DNA of 64,000 nt from Jaltomata sinuosa (Eukaryota > Streptophyta > Magnoliopsida > Solanales > Solanaceae), in contig QJPP01005197.1 in the NCBI GenBank assembly GCA_003996215.1, positions 1 to 64,000 on the forward strand. Reading direction: 5' to 3'. The notes under the pieces were generated by a model. It saw only the letters and a list, made by a program, of their open reading frames with translations. It ran no database searches and was not told where the DNA came from. This document shows, piece by piece, positions 53,232 through 64,000 of the stretch. A program made the translations under genes and the position numbers. Within the stretch, counting starts at the first letter, position 1. Every line of letters starts with the position of its first letter.

Positions 53232-55444
53232 TGTCACGACCCAGACCATCGTGAGTAGCACTCACCCAACCCCCGGGTGAGTGAACCATCACTTCCCAGA
53301 ACCTAACCATTCTACCAGCTCAAAACCAATGCGCAAAAAGGAGACTAGCAATCAATATCAATAATCAACTCTATTATAAATAACCCGTGGAAGATCCCTC
53401 CCTAGAATCTGAAAGTCACCATACCAAAACACTACCAAACTAGAGTATGGGGATGCAACCCCAATATAAGAAATTGTCTAAGCTCGAAACAAGTGGACTA
53501 CAACTCAAATAGATAGAAATCAAGGCAGCTCGATCAAAGTAGCTCACCCTTGACGTCTGAAAGCGCTGGGACTACAAGTGAGGTCGCGTGTCATCCGCTG
53601 GAAGATTACCTGTACTAACAAAAAGACAATCAAGTGAAGTATCAGTACACAACCACCGTGTACTAGTAGGATCATCAGCCAGTTCAAAATAAACAGTGTA
53701 TGAATAGTACAAAAGTCAAGTAATAGTAGAGGAAACATGCAACAAGCCAACAGGTAATTCTAGACTACCAGTTTCTCCCTAGCTTGTACCCACATGCAAT
53801 CCACCTTTATACCCATGATCAACAATCAATAGAAATCAACAATCATACGATTTTACATATCCTGGACCCACCCCGGGATCCCCCTAAACAACACCTAAGT
53901 GTTAAACATGTAACCTGGTCTACACCAAGACCAAACTCACAGATCAATAATAATAACCCGGCCTCTCAAGGACCATAACAAATATCAAAATTCAGAAACA
54001 CAACCCGGTCTACTCATGGAACCAATATCAAAATGCAACAATGCAATAAAATAAACTCATACCAGGTGTGGTACTCGAGCCAACCAGTTAGTATTTCCTA
54101 TACCAGGCGTGGTACCAAAGCCAACCGTTAGTATATCCCATACCAGGCATGGTACCTGAGTCAACTATTAGTATACCTGTACCAGGCGTGGTACCCGAGC
54201 CAACCGAATGTCACAATAATCCACAGTCACAAACAATGAACAAACAACACTTAGTTCATTTCACAAGAGTGAAAACAGGACTTTTGGACATTCCTAGATC
54301 ATTCCCTAAATATGCAACACATACAATACTTAGACCAAAGTACACAAGCATACATTGCATACAGGAATCAGTAACCATCACCTACCTCGAATAATCAAGC
54401 TCTACAGTGCCGAAGCTTTCCCTTTTTCAGGATCCCTTGCTTGTTCTTTGTCTAGAAGTAAACACACAAACACTATAGTTAATTAACTGGCCTAAATTAC
54501 CCAGATTATAAAAAATCCTAAAACCCAAGCCAAACTATGATCATCCCAACCCTATTCAGGCCTTTTCGCTATTAATTCACCTAAATTCATCATTCTTTAC
54601 AGGTTCTTTTAAAGAATTATGGCTAAATGATCATCACCCATTATCAAGAATCAAGACCCAAGAACTTTAGCACCCTAGAATCCCCTTTTTCTCCGGATTC
54701 TACCATTCCTAGGTTAGCCCAAACCTTTCTCCAAGTCCACCCCTATTAATTCTATAGCAAAAGAAAGATATTACAGAGTTTGGGAAGTAGAATCCTTACC
54801 TTTAGGATGAAAAATGGTGGAAAACAGATGTAAATTGCCCAAAATCTCCCCCTTCTTCTCCCAAAACATTTTGAAGAAAACTCAACTGTTTTGGGAAGTT
54901 TCAGCATTAAATCCCATCAAGCTCTACTATAGAGATCCGCTCCGCTATAGCGGTCCGCTCCGCTATAGAGGTACTGCCGTAGCGGAGTCATTAGCTATGG
55001 CGGAGGCTGACCAGCGTTGACTTCCGCTGTAGCTGTATTTTCTCCGCTACGGCAGAGGTCGCTATGGCGGAGTGTTAACCTCTACGGTAGTTGACACGAG
55101 ACAGAAAGTCATAAAATCTCCAAAATTGGTCCATTTTACAACAAACTTATTTTCCCGATGCCCCAGAATAACTTCTTCACGTTAACCTCAATTTCGGGAG
55201 TTCTACTTACCCAAATTCGATTTTGAAAAGTCCTCCAGACTCCTTTATGTCATAGATAAATGGAAAACTAGTTCAAATCAAGGCATTTAACCCAATCCTT
55301 ACCTGGATTTCCCTAGACCATACCTCGCTCCAAACCTGGTCGAGACTAGCCTAGCCCAGAATTTCAAATTCCCAAACCCAGAGTTTTTTAACTCTAAGAA
55401 TTGGCACGAGTGGTTCACCCGCAATGATGGACACGGTCTTTACA
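53232..55444 (-). repeat. Element F 3' LTR (2213 bp)
   Basis: On minus it begins TGTAAAGACCGTG (55444) and ends CTGGGTCGTGACA (53232). It has the palindrome cluster at 54921-55075 (perfect CCGCTATAGCGG at 54942-54953) and four GGTACC units at 54062-54205. It is collinear with the LTRs of O and D in reverse. Confidence 0.92.
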
Positions 55445-56588
55445 ATAGATACCAATTTACCCATCGTTCATCCCTATATGATCAAACACGAAAATATGGA
55501 AAGTAAAGAGCAAAAAGAGTAATACTTGTATCCTCAACCAGGTGAAGGTACTTGTCCCGCATATCCTTTTTGATTTTCCAAGTGACTTCCTCAACCGGAT
55601 GATGCTTCCATTGAACCTTTACCATACTAATCACCTTTGTCCTCAATTTTCGGACATCCCGATCAAGAATCAAAACCAGTTCCTCTTCATAGCAAAGATC
55701 CTTATCAAATAATACCTCATCCCACTTGATGATATAGTCCTCATCCCCATGGTATCACTTCAACATGGATACATGAAATACCAGATGGGCACCCAAAAAA
55801 TTGGGCGGCAGTGCTAATCTGTAAGCCACTGTCCCTACGATCTTAAGAACTTCAAATGATCCAATGAATCGAGGGCAGAGCTTGCTTTTCTTACAAAAAT
55901 GCATGACTCCATTCATTGGTGACACTTTCAATAATACTTGCTCACCAATTTGAAATTCCATGTTCCTTACCTTACGATCCGCATATTCCTTCTGCCTGCT
56001 TTAGGCAGCCAGCTGCTTGGTTTGAATGCCTCTTACCTTTTCTTGTTCTTCTCTTACGAAGTCTATGCCTGAAGGCTTTACATTCCCTTTCTCGAACCAC
56101 CCTATGGGTAACCTACAACTCCTCCCATACAGAGCCTCGAATGGTGCCATGTTGATACTGGAGTGGTAGCTATTGTTGTATGAGAACTCACACAATGGTA
56201 GAAACTAGTCCTAATGACCCTCGAAGTCAATCACACATGCTCTCAGCATGTCCTCTAATACCATAATCGTCCTCTCTGACTGACCATCAGTCTGAGGATG
56301 GATGTTTGTACTAAAGGTGAGTTGAGTGCCCAACTACTCATGCAACTTACCCCAAAACTTGGAGGTGAACTGTGTACCCCTATATAAAATAATGGATAGT
56401 GGCACCCCATGCAATCTCACAACCTCTTTCACGTAGATTTTAGTCAATTGCTATAAATTATAATTCACCTTGACCAGAATGAAATGATCTGACTTGGTCA
56501 GCCTATCAAGAATGACCCAAATAGAGTCATACTTCCCCAACATCTTGGGAAGACCTACCACAAAATCCATGGCTATCCGTTCCCACTT
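55445..56588 (-). pseudogene. Element F integrase and chromodomain, interrupted by G
   Basis: From 56588 down: AMDFVVGLPKM (Asp 1 kept), ILYRGTQF (Asp 2 is Tyr, near 56380), QTDGQSERT (Glu kept), CEFSYNNSYHSSINMAPFEA (56001-56195), EFQIGEQVLLKVSPMNGVMH (55755-55961) and the chromodomain with LDRDVRKLRTKVISMVKVQW, HHPVEEVTWK (55482-55673). Stops and shifts separate the pieces. Element G cuts the frame just before the first catalytic Asp. Confidence 0.9.
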
Positions 56589-58823
56589 TATCATGCCTTG
56601 AAGCTACCCCCTGGACTCTACACGGTGCTTAGTGTCACAAGTGACCCCAAGCTAACTCATGGCATGGCATATCTATACAAAATCAGAGGAAAGCATGAAT
56701 TGTACGGAAGCTAAAACCATTATTAGCTGAAAGAAAGGAAGAACCCAAAAGTCTGAATATATAAATAGTTTAGTGCTGACTAAAAAACAATACTAACAAC
56801 TGCTGAAACTAGTTTTTGTCTGAAATCCTTCTAACTGAATAAGAGTTGTTGGGACATTCCCACATTTAATTCTAAAAAATCTGAGACTGAAAGTAAATAC
56901 TGTAGATATAAGCATGTCTATCGTCCTCGAACTACTAAGGACTCACCACTAAACTATTGGGTACAGAGTGGAAGTCGAACTAAGTGCGGTCTGGATGCTT
57001 AGTGCCTGAACCTACATCATAAAAAATAATGTAGCACAATAGTATGCATCAGTACTTTGAATGTACTGAGCATGCGAGATATAGGCTAAGCTGAACAACA
57101 TAATAACTGAGCATAGAAAAAGATATACTGGAACATAACTGAAAACTAAACTGGATGTGATGACCAAGTACCAATAATGATGATATAATATGCTGAGCTG
57201 ATTACTGTAATATATAAATATATACTGAATACATGGTCAATGCACATGAATCTGACTATGGGAGATACTAGTAACCGATATACCCCAAGCTGAGCTAACT
57301 ATGGGGCCAACTTGTAACCCTGGATGGAAAGGTGTTCATACCTTTCAAAGGGCACGAACAAGTATGACGTAGATCCATTAACTGATGTCCACAATGGACA
57401 AGCGTGTCAAGCCTAATCTGACGGGTGACTCCTTTAGAACCTACGGTGGTTCCATAGTTTTGGAACTCAGGGATTGCTACCAAAGGTCTCAGCCTAAACT
57501 AACGGGTGAGCCTTCATCCCTTTGTTTGCTCGGTGCTAAGTCTACTCCTAACTGAATATAAGCTAAACATTTCAATTGTAATACTGGATAGCTCAAAATA
57601 CCAATATAATCTGAGAATGCACATAAACAAACTGAAAGATGTGGCACTCGAGTTCTGCAGTATGATTATTTGACTGACTTGCCTAACAAGTATAATTCAT
57701 GAAGTACTGGAATTAACACAAGCTAGGGTTTCTGAATTTTATACATGAACTGTACCAATTCTCCAAAGAACATGAGCTAAGTATCATATAAGTTATAGCA
57801 TCTGAATAGCAAGGAAATCTCTAAGGTTTATGAACCATAGGTCTAATCAATCATGGACAAACTGAAGGACTGGCTGAATTTTAGGGACCTAATGGGTGAA
57901 AGGAATCCACTAGTGAAATCCCACATACCTGGTGAAGAAATCTATGGAGAAATCCTTAGATTTTTCTGGGCTGAACTTGATGAAGACCTCTGCTTGTTCT
58001 TGAGAGAAAACTCTCGCCTCTTATGTTTCTATTCTTTCTAACTCTGATGAATTTAGGGAATAGATGTTTAAGGCAGTTTTTGACTTCTTAATTAGTCTTA
58101 GACGACGTAAAACCACATAGCTTAGGCCTTAAAAGAGAAGGGAAAAGTCCAAAATACCCCTGGGAAAGTTAAAAGAATTCTGTAGAAAATCGTGACTCAG
58201 GGATCACGACTTGGGTTGACAGACCGTACTCCTGGACGAAGGACCGTCAACTGAGTCTTGGTCCTATCCGGGAGTCTTGGGGGTCCTATGATCTGAGGAA
58301 CTATGACTCCACAGGATGGACCATACTTCAGGATGACGGTTTATCATGTGGCTCGTGGTTACTGGAACTTTGGTCTGGTTTGGGGATTCCATAAGTTAAA
58401 GGACGGACCCTGGTTCTTAAGTACGGTCCATAGTCCTACTCGTGGTTTCTAGGAGAAAGGCTAAGGATATCTGAGGTCCTGATTACACGAGTCCACAGGA
58501 CGGACCGTAGTTCTGAATGACGGTTCGTCGTGTGACTCGTGGTTGTTGAGCCTTGACCTGGGGGTCTTCTGATCATAGGAAACCATGCGTGACAGGATGG
58601 ACCATGGTTCTAAACTACAGTCTGTGGTCTGACTCGTGGTTCCTGAAACCTGAGTTGGGGTCTACTTGAAATGGGACTATGGTTTGAGACGACAGACCAT
58701 GGTTCCAAACTATGGTCCGTGGTCTTGAACCGTTGTTCCTGGAAACTTGATTTTTTTCTGAAAATTTTATTTTCTAATGGTTTTTTGACCTTAGTCTGGG
58801 CTTGGAAGTTCTGGGGTGTTACA
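56589..58823 (-). repeat. Element G 3' LTR (about 2235 bp)
   Basis: On minus it starts TGTAACACCCC (58823). The end is set by comparison with the 5' LTR end at 63886: GAAGCTACCCC and the following 90 bases match at 56598 and 63897. The last 9 bases have diverged, so the exact end is uncertain by a few bases. The first 600 bp hold about 95-bp repeats. Confidence 0.88.
58200..58760 (-). repeat. About 95-bp degenerate repeats in G's LTR, six units
   Basis: On plus, the landmark GGAYGGACC or GACAGACC recurs at 58220, 58314, 58401, 58499, 58595 and 58691 (spacing 94, 87, 98, 96, 96). Each is followed by a TTC, then a GGTYNNTNGTG, then CTCGTGGTT. The units contain short dyads of the GACGGACCGTC kind. 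Confidence 0.8.
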
Positions 58824-58840
58824 ATATCTCCCTCTTGGGA
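58824..58840 (-). other. Element G polypurine tract
   Basis: On minus, AAGAGGGAGATATT directly precedes the LTR start at 58823, in the expected position for plus-strand priming. Confidence 0.75.
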
Positions 58841-59059
58841 TCATTCTTCCTCGAATGAAGACTAAACAATCTGAGGATGGAGGGAAAGAGCGGCAATCCC
58901 TTCCAACTAGGTACTAGAAACAGATATCTAACTGAACTGAGTTCCATGAACATGCAAACATGCTGAAATGTAAGCATAACTGAGGGAAAAAGATACTAAG
59001 ACTAAATTACACAAGATTAAACTGAGTGACTGGAGAGGAACTATTACCTCAAGCTGAAA

Positions 59060-60330
59060 CTGAGTCGGAGGGAAAGAGGTGAGGGTACTTGGACATCATG
59101 GTTGCTTCTGCTTCCCAAGTAGCTCCCTCTACGGACTGATTCCTCCACAAAACATTCACTAAGGAGACTTCTTTATTTCTCAACCTACGACCTGACGGTC
59201 AAGAATCTCAACTGGAACCTCTTCATAGGTGAGGCTATCCTTCATAGCCACACTCTCTAAAGGTACTATTGATGTTGGATCACCCACACACTTCTTCAAC
59301 AAGGAAATGTGAAAGACTAGATGAACTGCTGCTAGTTCTGCTGGCAACTCTAACTCGTAAGCCACATTACCAACCCTTTTCAAGATTCTGTAAGGACCTA
59401 CAAACCTGGGACTGAGCTTCCCTTTTTTGACAAATCTCATCACTCCCTTCATAGGTGAAACTTTCAGGAAAACCCAATCATCAATTTCGAACTCTAAGTC
59501 TCTTCTCCTAACATCTTCATAGGACTTCTGATGACTCTGAGCTGTCTTTAGTCTATCTCTAATGAGCTGAACTTTCTACATAGCCTCATGAACCGAATCT
59601 GGCCCAATTAAGGCTCCTTTACCTACTTCAAACCAGCCAATACGTGATATATATCTATGTCCATAGAGTGCCTCATATGGTGCCATCTGGATGCTGGAAT
59701 GGAATTTGTTATTGTAGGCGAACTCTATGAGAGGCAGGTGATCATCCCAACTACCCTTGAAGTCAATCACACAAGCTCTCAACATATCCTCTAAGGTCTA
59801 AATGGTACATTCTGGTTGACCATCTATCTACGGATGAAATGTTGTACTAAGATTCACTTGAGTACCAAGACCTTTCTGAAATGATCTCCAGAAGTAAGAC
59901 GTAAACGAAGGACCTCTATCTAAGATGCTAGATAAGGGAACCCCATACAACCTGACTATCTCGCTAATGTAGAGTCTGGCATAATCCTCCACTGAATCCA
60001 TAGTCTTGACTACCAATAAGTGAGTTGACTTAGTAACCATGTCCACTATCACCCAAATGGAGTCATGTTGCCTGCGAGTACGAGGTAAAACCATAATTAA
60101 ATCCATATTGACCATTTCCCACTTCCAAGTAGGAATTCTGATCTCCTGAGTTACACCTCCTGGTTTCTGATCTTCTATTTTAACCTACTGACAGTTGGGA
60201 CACTTAGCGACAAAATTTGCAATGTCCCCTTCATGTCGTTCCACCAATAGACTTCCCTTAGATCATGGTACATCTTAGTAACACCTGGATGAATAGAATA
60301 TCTAGAATTATGGGCTTCGGTAAAGATCTG
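59060..60330 (-). pseudogene. Element G integrase and chromodomain
   Basis: From the N-terminus: finger HPGVTKMYHDLREVYWW (near 60280) and CPNCQ-stop-VK, Asp in NMDLIMVLP, Asp in SILDRGPSF (frame 59828-60115), Glu in GQPECTI, EFAYNNKFHSSIQMAPYEAL (59576-59785), MRFVKKGKLSPRFVGPYRIL (59180-59452), then after a frameshift the chromodomain NVLWRNQSVEGATWEAEATM and YPHLF (59070-59200). All three catalytic residues appear conserved, but stops and shifts split the frame at least five times. Confidence 0.9.
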
Positions 60331-61020
60331 CTACCTCAACTCACCCACATTCAAAACACATAAGCGACCCTGGTAATGGAGCCCACCGTCTCCCCCTTTG
60401 GAGAAAACCTCGACTCTCTGTTGATGAACTGCACCTTTTAGCTGAAGCAATATGGGATCACTATCCTATTTCTCTTTAACCTCTGCTACCAACGAAGATT
60501 CTGACCTATTCTGGACTACCACACCACCATCTGGCGTGTCCATGAGGTAAACTTCTAAGCGAGCAAGCCTGTGAACATCAATGGCTAATTCTTTCTTCTC
60601 TTCCTCAACATGTTACACACTACCCATGGACAACCTGTTGAGGGCATCAGCCACTACATTAGCCTCACCCGGATGGTAGAGCACATTCATATCATAATTT
60701 TTGAGGAACTCAAGCCATCTCTTTTGATAAAGATTCAACTCTTTATGTGTGAACACATACTGGAGGCTCTTATGATCTGTGAACACATCAACATGAAGAC
60801 CATACAAGTAGTGTCTCCAAATCTTTAGGGCAAACATAATTGTTGCTAGCTCTAGCTCATGAGTTAGGTAGTTCTTCTCATGGACCTTAGGTTGTCTGGA
60901 AGCATAAGCTATGACCTTACCCTACTGCATCAAAACACAACCCAGACTGACTCTGGATGTATCGCAATAAACCACATAGCCATCTGAACCCTCTGGTAGA
61001 GTCAAGACAGGAGTTGTAGT
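60331..61020 (-). pseudogene. Element G RNase H and linker to integrase
   Basis: Frame 60613-60837 reads FALKIWRHYLYGLHVDVFTD, HKSLQYVFTHKELNLYQKRW and LYHPGEANVVADALNRLSMG. Upstream to about 61010 are readable YCDTSRVSLGCVLMQ and HEKNYLTHELELATIM. The linker 60331-60612 (VHRLARLEVYLMDTPDGGVV-like, SSLVAEVKEK) joins it to the integrase. Stops at about 60925 and 60613 break it. Confidence 0.88.
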
Positions 61021-62095
61021 CAACCTGATTTTCAGTTCTAAGAAGCTTTTCTCACACTTATCTTACCATTGGAACTTGACCTTCTTCTGAGTCAACTTGG
61101 TCAATGGGGTAGCTGTGGACGAAAATCCTTCAACAAACCTCATGTAGTAACTGGCCAAACCCAAGAAACTTCTGATGTCAGTCGGAGAGGTGGGTCTGGG
61201 CCAGTGCTTTCCTGCCTCAATTTTTTGGAATCAACACGGATCCTTTCTCTGGATACCACATGACCAAGGAAAGCAACATACTATTACCAGAATTCACACT
61301 TACTGAACTTAGCAAATAGTTTGCGATCTTTGAGAGTTTGCAGAACAACCCTCAGATGAGTCATATGCTCTTCCTCATTTCGAGAGTAAACGAGGATATC
61401 ATCAATGAAAATAATGATGAACAAGTCCAAATACTATTTGGACACCCTGTTCATTAAGTCCATAAAAGTTGCAGGAGCATTGGTTAGTCCAAAAGACATG
61501 ACTACAAATTTGTAGTGACCATACCGAGTCCTGAAGGCTCTCTTCGGGATGTAACTATCTTTGACTCTGAGCTGATGATAGCCAAATCTGAGGTCTATCT
61601 TAGAAAAGCAACTAGCACCCTGAAGCTGGTCAAACAAGTCATCAATCCTGGGGATAGGATATTTGTTCTTGATTGTGACTTTGTTCAACTAACGGTAGTC
61701 AATGCACATCCTGAGAGAACCGTCCTTCTTATGCATGAACAACACTGGAGAACCCTATGGAGAGATGTTGGGTCTGATGAAGCCCTTATCTAGAAGGTCT
61801 TTCAACTGTTCTTTCAATTCCATAAGCTCAGCAGAAGCCATTCTGTAAGGAGAAATTGAAATAGGCTGGGTATCTGGAAGGAGATCTATTCTAAAGTCGA
61901 TTTCCCTTTCGGGAGGAACTCCGGGAAGATCTTCTGGGAACACTTCTAGAAACTCATTCACTATTAGGACTGAATCAAGAGTTAGGGTCTCAGAGCTTGA
62001 ATCCCTAACCCAAACAAGATGATAGATATACCCTTTGAAAATTAATTTTCTTGTCTTTAGGTAAGAGATAAACCGACCTGCAGGCACTGAATTAC
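61021..62095 (-). pseudogene. Element G reverse transcriptase
   Basis: Fingers at 61755-62087 (FPEDLPGVPPEREIDFRIDL, PYRMASAELMELKEQL). A stop replaces Trp after NISP, and another lies in CIDYR-stop-LNKV. The palm at 61434-61688 has KIDLRFGYHQLRV and MSFGLTNAPATFMDLMNRV. A stop follows, then FIDD at 61398-61409, KFSKCEFW and FLGHVVS, and the thumb in shifted frame to about 61020. The catalytic box is intact, but the protein is not. Confidence 0.92.
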
Positions 62096-62520
62096 TACCA
62101 TTTCATTCTAAGACTGACTCGTTAGGAAACTGAAGCAGAACGATCCTAGTTCTACAATTGACTGAGGCATAACAGGAATGTAACCAATCCATGACTAGAA
62201 TGATATCAAAATCTACTATTTCTAACTCTACAAGATCTGCTGAGGTGACTTTCTAGGAAACTGTGATAGGGCAATTTCTGTATACCCATCTAGATATAAC
62301 TGGGTGTACAACTGGAGTAGAGATTGAGAAGGGTTCTGGGATAATTTATGGTCTGACATCAAAATTTACTGCTATATAAGGAGTTACAAATGAAAGTGTA
62401 TCCCCTGGATCTAACAATGCATAGACATCAGTATTAAAGGCTTGCAATGTACCCGTGACCATATCAGGAGAATCCTCTTGGTCATGTCGAGCCTAAAGAG
62501 CATATAACATATTCTGGTGC
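62096..62520 (-). pseudogene. Element G aspartic protease
   Basis: It reads MVTGTLQAFNTDVYALLDPG, then DTLSFVTPYIAV, so the active site is DPGDT where the family usually has DPGAT or DPGST. It continues with stops to ADLVELEIVDFDIILVMDWL, where relatives have ILGMDWL. Retropepsin-type by order and motif. Confidence 0.8.
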
Positions 62521-63664
62521 TACCACCACCTGTTCCAGAAGAGGCACCCTGCTGAGTTGGGTGACTTGCTGGAGCTACTGTAGAATTAGCCTGGTTTTTT
62601 GAATGAGTATCCTTGCCCTTCTGAGAATTTTCAGGGCAGTCTCACACCCTGTGGCCTAGCTTACCACACCAAAAGCAATTTTCAATACCTGCCATGCACT
62701 CACCTTGGTGGTTTCTACGACACTTCTTACACACTGGGTTAGTGCGCCCGCTAGTAATCGTACCTTGGGACTTAGAGCCAGATGCTCTATCCCGTCGATC
62801 CTTCTTGAACTTAGGAACTGGGGCACTCGTAGAAGATGGAGCTGGAGCTGAATTTTTCTGGTGGAACTGAGAGAGATTTCCATCCTCGGACCTCCGCTGA
62901 GAGTAGCTAAAGTCACCTGTCCTAGCCCTCTTAGTATCCTCTCCCCTTTCCTTGATCTTCTCCTCTTCAATCTGTTGAGCATAAGTAACCAATCTGTAGA
63001 AGTCCATCTCCTTAATCAGCATAGCAGTCTTTTACTCCTTGACTACATCATCCAATACACCAGATACAAACTTGCTCATACGGGCTTGGGAGTCAGCTAC
63101 TATCGCTGGAGCATACTTGGATAGCTGAGTGAACTTGAAAGAATAATCCTTCACGCTCATGTCATTCTGCTTCAGATTGATGAATTCCTGAACCTTGGCC
63201 TCTGTGAGCTCTAGTGGGAAGAATCGGTCCAAAAAAGTTGTCTTAAAAAGATTCCAAGTCACTGGCCCTGAATTGGCACCACGGGATTCCTTCCATTGCT
63301 GGTACCAAGTGTAAGCCATTCCCTTCAACTGATAGGCAGCCAAGTCTGCACCCTCGACTGGAGTAACACCCATAATGTCTATCACCTTCTGAACATCATC
63401 TAGAAACTCTTGGGGATCCTCCTCTGACTTGGACCCATGAAACTCTTGAGGGTTAATCCGAGTGAAATCCCGGATCCTGGCTGCAGCAGTGTTGATCTAA
63501 GGCGAAGCTGGTGCTGTAGCCTTCTGGTTGACCTGGGTGATCATGGACTGAGCAAGCACTTGGAAGGCAGCCCTAAATGCAGCATGCGTAACTTGCTCAT
63601 TTAATGGGTCTGCTGGAGCTGCTAGTGCTGGCTGATTTTTAGCGTTAGCTCTCCTGGGAGGCAT
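62521..63664 (-). pseudogene. Element G Gag, two knuckle motifs
   Basis: The ATG at 63664 starts MPPRRANAKNQPALAAPADP. A TAG follows at about 63497. Then DFTRINPQEFHGSKSEEDPQ, the frame 63032-63385 (GADLAAYQLKGMAYTWYQQW, TWNLFKTTFLDRFFP, FTQLSKYAPAIVADSQARM), and the frame 62642-63022 with a basic linker and two Cys clusters: CKKCRRNHQGEC and CFWCGKLGHRV-stop-DC. The second is the canonical CX2CX4HX4C with an in-frame stop inside it. Typical Tekay/Del-like Gag order. Confidence 0.9.
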
Positions 63665-63885
63665 TTTTCTGAAATGCGAAGAGCATGATTTAGAATAGAA
63701 GGAGATTAAATAGAGTTCATACTCTATAGCACGAGCTGGAAAAGAAATAAGGGAAGTTATTCCTAATGACGTCTCATAGCTTCTCCCTCATAAGGGTGGC
63801 ACGCTTCACACCCATGAAGAAAAGTCTACTCGATGTGGCTATCAGACATCCTAGAACACTTAAACCTTAGGCTCTGATACCAAGT
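63665..63885 (-). other. Element G leader and primer-binding site
   Basis: Noncoding leader between Gag ATG and LTR. On minus, TGGTATCAGAGC (63871-63882) is an exact match to the initiator Met tRNA complement, 3 bases after the LTR end at 63886. Confidence 0.93.
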
Positions 63886-64000
63886 TGGACACGCCCCGAA
63901 GCTACCCCCGGATGTAACATGGTGCTTAGTGTCATAAGTGACCCCAAGCTAACCCATGGCATGGCATATCTATACAAAATAAAAGTAAAGCATGCAATGT
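63886..64000 (-). repeat. Element G 5' LTR, last 115 bp only
   Basis: Matches the end of the 3' LTR (about 56589-56700) almost base for base, apart from the final 9 bases. The rest lies beyond the window. Confidence 0.9.

Larger units (their letters stand above)
53232..56588 (-). mobile_element. Element F: O-family chromovirus, 3' part, interrupted by G
   Basis: On the minus strand: integrase core (from 56588), integrase C-terminus, chromodomain, 3' LTR (55444-53232). The rest lies beyond element G, outside the window. It inserted in unit e of the 1.04-kb repeat; the left flanking 5 bases are GTTAG. Confidence 0.9.
56589..64000 (-). mobile_element. Element G: chromovirus inserted in F, 5' LTR cut by window end
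   Basis: On minus: partial 5' LTR (from beyond 64000 to 63886), Met primer site, Gag (ATG 63664), protease, RT, RNase H, integrase, chromodomain, polypurine tract, 3' LTR (58823-56589). LTR starts TGTAACACCCC. The MPPRRANAKN Gag start is typical of Tekay/Del-like plant chromoviruses. Stops are frequent, many at Gln or Trp codons. Confidence 0.93.

Noticed and set aside
57853..58041. Frame of 62 codons on plus, opposite G's LTR
   Set aside because: Only LTR sequence, no motif, and no support from the partial 5' LTR.

Overview
This window looks like gene-poor, repeat-dense nuclear DNA of a dicot plant, most likely pericentromeric or other heterochromatic sequence. Solanaceae is the best guess. 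The reasons are LTRs opening TGTRATGACCC and closing GTCGTGACA, tRNA-iMet primer sites, the MVRTRSSAS-type and MPPRRANAKN-type Gags, and a fragment of a repeat I associate with Solanaceae (10140-10196). I found no intact host gene, tRNA, rRNA or CRISPR. The only trace of a host gene is a decayed F-box-like sequence inside a tandemly repeated 1.04-kb unit.

Layout, with letters assigned here. Element A (1-6171, minus) is a Ty3/gypsy chromovirus-type element whose integrase and 3' LTR lie left of the window; it sits inside the 5' LTR of element O. Element O (6172-41113, plus) is the backbone: an old chromovirus of about 9 kb, split by two younger insertions. Element B (8343-20012, plus, same family as A) is in O's gag. 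Element C (24158-38649, plus, a 14.5-kb Athila-type element with an env-like region) sits between O's integrase and its chromodomain. O itself is inserted in a copy of the 1.04-kb repeat.

Right of O (41114-53231) lie remnants of that repeat (41114-41202, 41494-42584, 51823-53231), two pieces of a miniature LTR element (41203-41493, 51325-51822), and two 5'-truncated plus-strand chromoviruses: D (42585-46929, O family) and E (46930-51324). E's 3' LTR ends inside the miniature element, and D's LTR ends inside E's reverse transcriptase. The right end is minus-strand: element F (O family, 53232-56588, continuing past the window) is broken in its integrase by element G (56589-64000), whose 5' LTR runs off the window.

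Every polyprotein is broken by stops and frameshifts, so none of these copies looks autonomous. Inferred order from oldest to youngest: 1.04-kb repeat; miniature element; E; D; one deletion at 42585 that removed the left halves of the E/D nest; with O inserted into the repeat at an undetermined time, followed by B, C and A; and, on the right, F followed by G. I could not compute LTR divergence, so the order rests on nesting only. The most unusual signals are the repeated F-box-like unit, the internally repeated motifs and duplicated polypurine/LTR junction of element C, and family-specific tandem or palindromic repeats inside the LTRs.
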